From Streptomyces coffeae (GTDB taxonomy: Bacteria > Actinomycetota > Actinomycetes > Streptomycetales > Streptomycetaceae), in NCBI RefSeq assembly GCF_016741875.1, contig NZ_JAERRF010000007.1:62001-126000 (forward strand): 64,000 nucleotides of DNA. Reading direction: 5' to 3'. The position numbers were made by a program, and so were the translations under genes. Shown here piece by piece: positions 41,938 to 50,723 of the stretch. Every line of letters begins with the position of its first letter. Position 1 is the first letter of the stretch. The notes below the pieces were generated by a model that was not told the DNA's origin, did no database searches, and was given only the letters and a program-made list of their open reading frames with translations.

Positions 41938-42031
41938 CCAAAGTGGTACACATGTGCCGATCCGACAGTGTAGGCCGGACGATTCACTTCTTTCCAGAAG
42001 GCCTCATCGGCCGCAAGGGAGGCTGAGTGTC

Positions 42032-43186
42032 TTGAAACTTTTGGTGGTCGGAGCCGGGGTCGGCGGCCTGGCCGTCGCGCGCGGAGCACTCGTCGCAGGC
42101 CATGACGTGCGCGTCTTCGAACGCGCCGAGAAGCCGCGCACCACGGGCGCCGCCATCACCGTCTGGGCCGGAGGCGTCGGAATTTTGCGCGAGTTCGGCG
42201 TGCGCCTCGACGAGGCCGGCGCCCGAATCGACAGCATCGACGCCCGAACCGACGCGGGAGAACGCCTCTACACGATCGACGTCCTCACGTCGACGAAGCG
42301 ACTGGGCCACGAGAGCCTGACCGTCCCGCGCCGGTCGCTCCTGGAGCGGCTGGCCGAAGGTCTGCCGTCCGGGACCATCGAGTACGGTCGGGACTTCAAC
42401 CGCTTCACCGACGACGGGAAACGCGTCACGATCACCTTCGCGGACGGCTCCACGGCCACCGGGGACGTACTGATCGGCGCCGACGGGCACCGCTCGGCGG
42501 TCCGCCGGCAGCTCTGGGGGCACGACCCCACGGCGCCCGCCGGGTGGGCCACCTGGCAGGGCCTCGGGACCTTCCTCGCCGATGTCACCGGCCCGCACCA
42601 CGGGATCATGATCAACGGCCGTGACGGCTTCTGCGGCCTGATGCCGGCGGGGGAGGGCCTGCTGCAATGGTGGTTCAGCTACCCGTGCACCACCGACCGC
42701 GGTGGCCCGCACCTGCCGACGCTGCGCCGCCGCTACGGCGCCTGGGCTGATCCGGTGCCGCTGGTGCTGGAGAAGGTTGACGAGGCGGAGATCGAAATGT
42801 TCCCGCACTACACCCACCGCGTCCCGCCCCGATGGGGCACAGGCCGCGCCACGCTGGTCGGCGACGCGGCCCACACCATGCCGCCCGTCGTCGCGCAGGG
42901 CGCCAACCAGGCCCTTGAGGACGCGTGGGTGCTCACCGGACGGCTGACCGAGACGACCGCCCGCGGCCCCGACGGCACGGCCGATACGCTCCGCGGCTAC
43001 GAACGCGCCAGACGCCGCAGGGCCGCGCCGATCGCGCGGCTCGCCGCCACGGAGTACACCTACCGCTACCGACCGCCGGTGATCGACCGGCTGACTCCCA
43101 GCCCTGTCGTGAGCTGGGCGTACCGCCACTGGCTCACACAGACCAGCGACTACCTGCGCGGCTCGGGCCGACGGAGGACCCGCTGA
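42032..43186 (+). CDS. FAD-dependent monooxygenase, divergent gene of the terpenoid cluster
   Basis: This 384-residue class A flavin monooxygenase opens KLLVVGAGVGGLAVARGALV. It has the DG motif VLIGADGHRSAVRRQLW and the GD motif ATLVGDAAHTMPPVVAQGAN with FAD-ribityl contacts. The TTG start at 42032 is read because GGGAGG lies nine bases upstream and the Rossmann fold begins there; no ATG or GTG is available. It is divergent from the cyclase with 118 bp between, sharing a promoter region. Whether it works in the pathway (epoxidation or hydroxylation) or is an unrelated neighbour is open; its position favours involvement. Confidence 0.85.
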   Translation: MKLLVVGAGVGGLAVARGALVAGHDVRVFERAEKPRTTGAAITVWAGGVGILREFGVRLDEAGARIDSIDARTDAGERLYTIDVLTSTKRLGHESLTVPRRSLLERLAEGLPSGTIEYGRDFNRFTDDGKRVTITFADGSTATGDVLIGADGHRSAVRRQLWGHDPTAPAGWATWQGLGTFLADVTGPHHGIMINGRDGFCGLMPAGEGLLQWWFSYPCTTDRGGPHLPTLRRRYGAWADPVPLVLEKVDEAEIEMFPHYTHRVPPRWGTGRATLVGDAAHTMPPVVAQGANQALEDAWVLTGRLTETTARGPDGTADTLRGYERARRRRAAPIARLAATEYTYRYRPPVIDRLTPSPVVSWAYRHWLTQTSDYLRGSGRRRTR

Positions 43187-43213
43187 GCTTGGCGTCCCGC
43201 CGGGCGGGCCTGC

Positions 43214-44359
<1,146 letters not shown>

Positions 44360-44866
44360 TCACCCACGTGGGGAACCGGTTATCAGGGGGATCCCGCGGA
44401 CCGGGTGCTTGCTCAGGATAGAGACCCGGTTGAAAGCGTTGATGGTGATCGCCACCCAGATCACCGCGGAGATCTCGTCGTCGTTGAGGACGTGGCGAGC
44501 TGTTTCGTAGGCGCTCTCCTGCGCGACGGCGTTCGCGGGTTCGGTGGTCGCCTCCGCCAGGGCGAGTGCCACGCGTTCCCGTTCCGTGAACAGTTCGGTG
44601 TCGCGCCAGACGGCCAGCACGCCCAGACGCTGGGTGGTCTCACCAGCGCGCAGCGCGGCCCTGGTGTGCACGTCGAGGCAGTAGGCGCAGCCGTTGATCT
44701 GTGACACGCGGAGGTTGATCAGTTCTACCAAGCTGCGGTCCAGCCCCGACTCGGCGGCGACCGCGCGGACCGCGTCGGCCGTCTCGACCAGTGCGTGGTA
44801 TGCCTTGGGGCTCTGCTTGTCGATGAAGACACGCCGGCTCGCGGGGTCTGCTGTGGTGTCACTCAA
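44360..44866 (-). CDS. Carboxymuconolactone decarboxylase-family (AhpD-like) protein
   Basis: This 168-residue protein has the CMD/AhpD catalytic motif CAYCLDVHTRAALRAGET, in which the C-x2-C pair and following His form the peroxidatic site. Typical helices lie around it (GLDRSLVELINLRVSQING and RDTELFTERERVALALAEA). Members reduce alkylhydroperoxides or detoxify reactive species. The TTG start at 44866 follows AAGGAG. It is divergent from a pirin gene with an inverted repeat between, so both may respond to oxidative or quinone stress. Confidence 0.85.
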   Translation of the reverse strand: MSDTTADPASRRVFIDKQSPKAYHALVETADAVRAVAAESGLDRSLVELINLRVSQINGCAYCLDVHTRAALRAGETTQRLGVLAVWRDTELFTERERVALALAEATTEPANAVAQESAYETARHVLNDDEISAVIWVAITINAFNRVSILSKHPVRGIPLITGSPRG

Positions 44867-44946
44867 CGTGGACTCCTTCAGGGCCGCTCCCGGCCCTCGT
44901 TCGCTCTGCCGTGCATGTGAGGGGGCTGAGACTTACTATCAGGCGC

Positions 44947-44968
44947 GATGATTGAATATAAAATCATC
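44947..44968. promoter_or_regulatory. Inverted repeat GATGATT...AATCATC between CMD and pirin genes
   Basis: Seven-base perfect arms at 44947-44953 and 44962-44968 flank the AT-rich spacer GAATATAA. It would overlap promoter elements of the divergent pair. No regulator gene is adjacent, so the binding protein is unknown. Confidence 0.5.
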
Positions 44969-44991
44969 CTCGGGTGCGAGAGGGGCGTGCG

Positions 44992-45972
44992 ATGAGCAAC
45001 GTCGAAGTGGATCCCGCCGAACTGCGCTGCGGCGCCGCGGACCACGGTGAGGCCGCGCCGCCGGTCGACGTGCTGACCGCGCGGGACGTCCCGTTGGGCG
45101 GGCCACGAGGGACGACGGTGCGGCGCACGCTGCCGCAGCGGGCCCGGACGCTGATCGGGGCCTGGTGTTTCATCGACCACTACGGCCCCGACAACGTCGC
45201 TGACACGGGCGGCATGGACGTCGCTCCCCATCCGCACACCGGCCTGCAGACCGTGAGCTGGCTGTTCAGCGGAGAGATCGAGCACCGCGACAGCCTGGGC
45301 AGCCACGCGCTCGTACGGCCCGGCGAGCTGAATCTCATGACCGGCGGGTACGGCATCTGCCACTCGGAAGTCTCCACCACCCGCACCACGACCCTGCACG
45401 GCGTCCAGTTGTGGGTGGTGCTGCCCGAAGAACACCGGCACACCAGCAGGGACTTCCGGCACTACGTGCCGAGCCCGGTCCGGGTGGGCGGGGCAGACAT
45501 CAGAGTGTTTCTGGGATCCCTCGCCGGGGACACCTCTCCGGTGCGAACGTTCACGCCCTTGCTCGGCGCCGAACTCGTCCTTGAGCCGCGCTCGACGGTC
45601 ACACTCCCGGTGGATGCCGCCTTCGAGCACGGCCTTCTCGTCGACCAAGGGGACGTCCGCATGGCCGGAACACTCCTGCGCCCGGCGGAGCTGGGCTACC
45701 TCGGCACGGGAAACCACACACTGACGCTGACGAACGAGACGGACACCCCTGCCCGGGCGGTGCTGCTCGGCGGGATGCCGTTCGAGGAACAGATCGTCAT
45801 GTGGTGGAACTTCATCGGCCGCAGCCACGAAGACATCGTCGAAGCCAGGGAAGCGTGGCAGAACGCATCCGACCGCTTCGGCAGGGTCGATGGTTACGAC
45901 GGCGACCGCCTTCCCGCGCCCGCCCTTCCGAAAGCCACCATCTCGCCGCGCACAAACCCACCGCGCCACTGA
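44992..45972 (+). CDS. Pirin-family cupin protein
   Basis: This 326-residue protein shows the pirin metal site in the N-terminal cupin (FIDHYGPDNV, then VAPHPHTGLQTVSWLFSGEI, then GYGICHSEV) and a C-terminal cupin ending PFEEQIVMWWNFIGRSHEDI, the usual pirin hallmark. Pirins act as quercetin-type dioxygenases or redox-sensing regulators. ATG 44992 follows GAGAGGGG. It is divergent from the AhpD-like gene and followed 10 nt later by a GNAT gene, so the latter two form an operon. Confidence 0.9.
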   Translation: MSNVEVDPAELRCGAADHGEAAPPVDVLTARDVPLGGPRGTTVRRTLPQRARTLIGAWCFIDHYGPDNVADTGGMDVAPHPHTGLQTVSWLFSGEIEHRDSLGSHALVRPGELNLMTGGYGICHSEVSTTRTTTLHGVQLWVVLPEEHRHTSRDFRHYVPSPVRVGGADIRVFLGSLAGDTSPVRTFTPLLGAELVLEPRSTVTLPVDAAFEHGLLVDQGDVRMAGTLLRPAELGYLGTGNHTLTLTNETDTPARAVLLGGMPFEEQIVMWWNFIGRSHEDIVEAREAWQNASDRFGRVDGYDGDRLPAPALPKATISPRTNPPRH

Positions 45973-45982
45973 AAGGCACACG

Positions 45983-46324
45983 ATGACAAAGCCAGCCGCC
46001 GCTCCGACCGTCCAGCGAGTGGACGCCAATGACCGGTACGAAATCCTGGTAGACGGCGAAACCGCCGGCCTCACCGCGTACCGCGACCGCGATGACCAGC
46101 GCGTTTTCTACCACACCGAAATCGACGACGCCTTCGCCGGGCAGGGCCTGGCCTCGCTCCTCGTCCAGCAGGCCCTGACCGACGTACGTGCCTCCGGGAA
46201 GCGCATCGTGCCGGTCTGTCCCTACGTGGCGAAGTTCCTCGAGAAGCACGACGAGTTCGCCGACATAGCCGACCCCGTGACCCCCGAAGTCCTGCAGTGG
46301 CTGGCGACCGTGCTGCCGCGGTGA
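45983..46324 (+). CDS. GNAT-family N-acetyltransferase (YidJ/COG2388-like)
   Basis: This 113-residue short GNAT protein has the acetyl-CoA loop in FAGQGLASLLVQQAL, the preceding strand VFYHTEIDDA, and CPYVAKFLEKHDEFAD, which is diagnostic for the COG2388 group. Members of this group are often encoded beside pirin or oxidoreductase genes and their acceptors are unknown. GAAAGG lies six bases before the ATG. It is ten bases from the pirin stop and therefore co-transcribed. Confidence 0.85.
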   Translation: MTKPAAAPTVQRVDANDRYEILVDGETAGLTAYRDRDDQRVFYHTEIDDAFAGQGLASLLVQQALTDVRASGKRIVPVCPYVAKFLEKHDEFADIADPVTPEVLQWLATVLPR

Positions 46325-46399
46325 CTGCCCGCCGCGCCGCCTGCTCCGACGCCGTCAGACCTCCGGGACAACAAGCGTGTGGGGGCAGGAGGGGCATGC

Positions 46400-49150
46400 T
46401 CAGTTCGCGCTCAGCTTGTCCCTCAGCTGGCCGCGAGAGGTGATCCCGAGCTTCGGGAAGATGCGGTACAGGTGCGCGCCGATCGTTCGCGGTGACAGAT
46501 ACAGTTCCTGACCTATCTCCTTGTTGGACAGACCTTCCGCCGCGAGCTGGGCGATCTGCAGCTCTTGAGGCGTAAGCAGGTCCCAGTCGGTACGGCTTTG
46601 ACGCTTGCTGCCCTCGCCTGCCGAGCGGAGTTCGTGGCAGGCGCGTTCGCACCAGGGCTCCACACCGAGGACCGCGAAGGACTCTCGGGCGATCCGGAGC
46701 GGGGTGCGGGCTTCCATCACGCGGCGACGCCGTCGGAGCCAGGCGCCGTAGGCGAGCATGAGTCGGGCGCGGGCAAAGGGCGCATGGGACATGTCCAGAT
46801 CGAGCGCCGATCGGAAGCGCTCTTCCGCATGCTCATCGTCGGAGAGCAGCGCACGGGCGAATCCCAGGTTTATCCGGATCAGTTGGGCCTCGCTGGATCC
46901 GGCGGACGCGTCGAGCTGTTGCAACGCGGCCCTCGCCATGGCTCGTTGATCATCGTCCGTTGCGGCCTCGGCCAACTCCGCGATGGCGGTGGTCTGCAGG
47001 AACGGATGGTAGGCCGGATCGCTCGGGTCGAACACCCGCCAGATGCAGTGGAACGCCTCGGCGTGGTTGCCGGCGGCGAGCCCGATCCGGCCGCGCGTGA
47101 TCTGGATGAACGCGAGGTTGGAGGGATTGGCCACGGACAACCCTTGACGCTCCGCCTCGTCGATGACGGAGAGCGCCGTGTCCAGATCTCCGTGCAATGC
47201 GGCGAACTGAGCCTTCGCGATTCGCGCGCCGGCCAGCCAGCGCGGCTGTGCGTTCTCCTCGGCCAGACGCATCGCCTCGGCCACAGCCGGGAGTCCGGTC
47301 TCCCAGTCGACGGTGTGCACGGTGCTGAAGGCGAGGGACACCAGTGTCTGGGCCAGCAGGCCCAGACAGCCTTGGGCACGCAGCCCGGCCGCCGCGTGCC
47401 GGAGAAATCCGGTGGCGTGGTCGTACGCGTTCGCCATCGTGGCCGCCGTGCCCAGGGTGGCAGCGGCCAGAAAGTCGTACCCGCCCTGACGTTCGACGCG
47501 CTCCAGGCGTTCGAGCACCGTCGCCGCCCGCTCCACCGGGGTGGCCGCGGCCAGTGTGTACACCAGGTCCGGGTGGAGTTCCGGAACGGGTAGCCGCTCG
47601 GCCGCAGCCACCACGCGTTCCCGTAGTTCCCGTCCGGGGTCGGACCACCAGCACCGCCGCGCGGCTGCGCGCAACAGCCGCAGGGCCAGTTCGGGATCGC
47701 CGGCCTCGGAGGCCCGCTCCGCTGTTGTGATCAGTAGATGGAGCCGGGGAGTGCTCCCCGCGACATCCACTTCGAGCCCCTCGCGCAGCAGGAGCAGTCG
47801 TGCCCGCTCCAGCACGCCGAGCTCCAGCGGTTCGGCCTGCTGCAACAGGCTTGACGCTCGGTCCGTCTGGCCGAGTTCGAGGCCCAGTTCCGCGGCACCC
47901 AGGAGGCGTGCCACTCTTCCGGAAGGAATTTCGCTCAATGTTGTGGCGCGTTCCAACGCCGACATGGCCACCGCGGCGGCGCCACGTCCTTTCGCTCGCA
48001 GAGCCACCTGGTCCAGTTGCCGCGCCACCGCTTCGTCGGGACGACCGATGGCCGCAGCACGGTGCCATGCCTGCCGGTCAGGCTGTCCGTGAAGGATGTC
48101 GGCCAGTGCGCCGTGGGCGGCAAGACGGTCCGCGAGCGTTGCCGAGCCCAGGACGGCCGAGCGCACCAAGGGGTGGGTGAAGTCGATGCGGCACTCATCG
48201 GCGGACACCAGACGTGCGGCGATGGCGGGCTCCAGGGAGCGTGCGGAAATCTCTGTGCCCGTGAGTATCGAAGCGGCGGCCAGCACATCGATCGGCGCAC
48301 CGCCGCCGTCGTCGGCGGCGGTGACGAGCAGCGCACTGCGTGTGTCGGACGGCAGATCGGCCAGGCGCGAGGCGAAAGCACGCTCGAGTCTGGCGGTGAG
48401 CGGGAGTGCTGTCGATGCCACGGCCCCGGAGGTCTCCCCGTCAGCGCCGAGGGTGATCGGGAGCTCGATCAGCGCCAACGGGTTGCCGGCAGCCGTCTCC
48501 ACCACACGGCGACGTACGCCTGGGTCGAGACCGGGTTCGCGGGCGTCCAGCAGAGCATCGGCCGCGGCCGGCTCCAGGGGCTTCAGGTGCAGTTCGCGGA
48601 TGTCAAGGGTGCCCAGCGACGCCGCGTGACCTTCACGGAGGGCAAACAGCAGGCCGAGAGGTTCGGCGCCGACGCGCCGTGCGATGAATCCGAGAACGTT
48701 CAGGGTCGGGACGTCGAGCCACTGGGCGTCGTCCACGATCAGCAGAACGGGGGTATCGGCGGTCGCCTCGACGAGCAGGCTGAGCGTGGCCAGGGCGATC
48801 ATGAAGAACTGGGGCGCGGAGGCACTGGGGGACGGCTCTGCCATGCCGAAGGCGCCCCGCAGCGCATCCGCCTGGATGGGAGGAAGGTGCGAGACCCGAT
48901 CCACCATGGTCCGGGTCAGCTGGTGCAGCCCCGCGAACGGCAGATGGGTCTCCGCCTGTACACCTGACGCCTTGAGGACCATGAATCCTGAGTTCTGGGC
49001 CTGGGTGACAGCGTGGGCCAAGAGGGAGGACTTGCCGATCCCCGGGGCTCCCTGAATCAGCAGTGCACTGCCGCGCTCCGGTAGTCCGTCGACCCATTCG
49101 TCGACAGTCGCCAGCTCCTTGTCCCTACCGAACAGTATGTTGCCCGACAT
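46400..49150 (-). CDS. LAL-type LuxR regulator with AAA ATPase domain
   Basis: This 916-residue protein has Walker A near the N-terminus (LLIQGAPGIGKSSLLA, residues about 30-45), Walker B (VLLIVDDAQWLDVP, near 135) and the ATPase module with its helical domain. A long TPR-like middle follows, then a C-terminal LuxR HTH (LLTPQELQIAQLAAEGLSNK and EIGQELYLSPRTIGAHLYRI). LAL proteins are large ATP-dependent activators, often of antibiotic pathways. It is divergent from an AraC gene and converges with the GNAT gene. Targets cannot be read; the terpenoid cluster 3 kb away is one candidate. Confidence 0.9.
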   Translation of the reverse strand: MSGNILFGRDKELATVDEWVDGLPERGSALLIQGAPGIGKSSLLAHAVTQAQNSGFMVLKASGVQAETHLPFAGLHQLTRTMVDRVSHLPPIQADALRGAFGMAEPSPSASAPQFFMIALATLSLLVEATADTPVLLIVDDAQWLDVPTLNVLGFIARRVGAEPLGLLFALREGHAASLGTLDIRELHLKPLEPAAADALLDAREPGLDPGVRRRVVETAAGNPLALIELPITLGADGETSGAVASTALPLTARLERAFASRLADLPSDTRSALLVTAADDGGGAPIDVLAAASILTGTEISARSLEPAIAARLVSADECRIDFTHPLVRSAVLGSATLADRLAAHGALADILHGQPDRQAWHRAAAIGRPDEAVARQLDQVALRAKGRGAAAVAMSALERATTLSEIPSGRVARLLGAAELGLELGQTDRASSLLQQAEPLELGVLERARLLLLREGLEVDVAGSTPRLHLLITTAERASEAGDPELALRLLRAAARRCWWSDPGRELRERVVAAAERLPVPELHPDLVYTLAAATPVERAATVLERLERVERQGGYDFLAAATLGTAATMANAYDHATGFLRHAAAGLRAQGCLGLLAQTLVSLAFSTVHTVDWETGLPAVAEAMRLAEENAQPRWLAGARIAKAQFAALHGDLDTALSVIDEAERQGLSVANPSNLAFIQITRGRIGLAAGNHAEAFHCIWRVFDPSDPAYHPFLQTTAIAELAEAATDDDQRAMARAALQQLDASAGSSEAQLIRINLGFARALLSDDEHAEERFRSALDLDMSHAPFARARLMLAYGAWLRRRRRVMEARTPLRIARESFAVLGVEPWCERACHELRSAGEGSKRQSRTDWDLLTPQELQIAQLAAEGLSNKEIGQELYLSPRTIGAHLYRIFPKLGITSRGQLRDKLSAN

Positions 49151-49385
49151 CCGATGTTCCCCTGCGCCACTGTTCTGACCTGGACAGGAACAGTCTAAGT
49201 GCGCGCAGAGAACACCAAGGCGCGCTGAGAATCACCTGTCTCTCGGCGCATCGCCTCCTCACAGTCACTTCGCAGTCATCATGCCGACGACGTAAGTCAT
49301 TCGGCGTTCCACGATGGACGCTGTGCCGAGCCGACGGCTTGTGCGGCGGTGGGTTCCGGCACGCGTGACCGGCTGGAGGACTCCT

Positions 49386-50723
49386 ATGACACCTGTGATC
49401 GACACGGCCAGATTTCCGGACTGCGGGAACAGGATTCGCCGCTGGAGCCGGGCTGTCTCCATGGCCACTCTGCCGGTGACGGTTGCTTCGTACGGGGGGC
49501 CATCACTGGAAGGCCGGATGACGACCCAGCCACTGGGGCACTTGCTCTTCGTCACGACAGATGCGGATCCGCAACGCTTCATCCGCAGTCGACGACGGAT
49601 CGCCCGTGATGCCGGGCAGACCGAGGGCTTCGTGGTGGTCGCCGTCGTGGGGGCCACCAGTGCTGTGCTCCAGCAGGGCGGAAGAACGGCTGAGCTCGCC
49701 GCCGGAACACTTGCCCTTTGGGACACGGAGCGCCCGCATGTGGTCGACTTTCCGCACGGTGTAGCCATCACGGCTTGCCTCGTCCCTCGCCGCGTTCTCG
49801 GCGTACGGGACGACCAACTGGAGCGGGTGACGGCCACTGTGATCGACGCGGCCGGTCCGGTGGCCGCCCTGGTCGGACCGCTTCTCGTGACGATGGCCGA
49901 GAAAGCCGCGGACTGCCCTGAGCGTGTTGCCGGCCGCCTGGCCCGCAACTTCACTGACTTGGTGGCCACCCTCATCACCGAGCGGGCCGCCGGTGACGTG
50001 GCGGGCACGGTCGGTTCCCGAGACCGCCAGACCTGGGAAGTCTGCGCCTACGTGGACCGACACCTCGGGGATCCGGGGCTCGGTCCGGACACCATCGCGG
50101 CTGCTCACCGGATGTCCGTCCGGTCCCTCCACAAGCTCTTCGAAGGGGAAGGGATCACGGTCAGTCGCCTGATTCAGCGCCGTAGGCTGCGGGAGTGTGC
50201 CAGGGATCTCGCCCAGGGCGACATCGGTGAGAGGACAGTCTCCGGCGTGGCCCGGCGGTGGGGCTTCACCAATCCGGCCCACTTCAGCCGACTCTTCCGC
50301 GATGCGTACGGCATGTCGCCGAGCCAGTGGCGTGACACTCGGGCCGGCGCTACTGATCGCGTCCGCCTGCCACTCGACGTCGAGGAAGACGATCTCTGTC
50401 ATGCTCCGCGTCGTCACGAGAAGCACGACCGCAGACCCGCAGTGACGAAGCACTCGCAGACGGTGGGTTTGACGTGCCGCGAGGCGGCCACGCATGGCGA
50501 GCCCGCGGAGAGCCGCGACCCGCTGGGCGTCACGCACGCCCTCGGGCGTTTCCATGCCGACGGAGAACGTGAGCCCGCGACCGGTCTGCCACCCGAGGTG
50601 CTCGCCGGTCCTTCCGGCGCTGAGATCTTCCGGCACCGGCAGGCGACCCCGAAGGGCGCAGTCACCAGTCGGCACGGGCTGAGCCCGGCTTCGGCCGGCG
50701 AGTGCGCACAGGAAGGCGCGTGA
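49386..50723 (+). CDS. AraC-family regulator with extended C-terminus
   Basis: This 445-residue protein starts at ATG 49386 after GGAGG. The N-terminal half matches the AraC_binding_2-type sensor (RRWSRAVSMATLPVTVAS, then RRIARDAGQTEGFVVVAV, then LAAGTLALWDTERPHVVDF). The two-helix AraC DNA-binding domain follows (DRHLGDPGLGPDTIAAAHRM, then VSGVARRWGFTNPAHFSRLF, then YGMSPSQWR, to about residue 320). About 125 further residues (from ATDRVRLPLDVEEDD on) have no known domain and look like read-through. The stop is immediately followed by the GTG of the next LAL gene, so the two are in one operon. It is divergent from a LAL gene. Confidence 0.8.
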   Translation: MTPVIDTARFPDCGNRIRRWSRAVSMATLPVTVASYGGPSLEGRMTTQPLGHLLFVTTDADPQRFIRSRRRIARDAGQTEGFVVVAVVGATSAVLQQGGRTAELAAGTLALWDTERPHVVDFPHGVAITACLVPRRVLGVRDDQLERVTATVIDAAGPVAALVGPLLVTMAEKAADCPERVAGRLARNFTDLVATLITERAAGDVAGTVGSRDRQTWEVCAYVDRHLGDPGLGPDTIAAAHRMSVRSLHKLFEGEGITVSRLIQRRRLRECARDLAQGDIGERTVSGVARRWGFTNPAHFSRLFRDAYGMSPSQWRDTRAGATDRVRLPLDVEEDDLCHAPRRHEKHDRRPAVTKHSQTVGLTCREAATHGEPAESRDPLGVTHALGRFHADGEREPATGLPPEVLAGPSGAEIFRHRQATPKGAVTSRHGLSPASAGECAQEGA

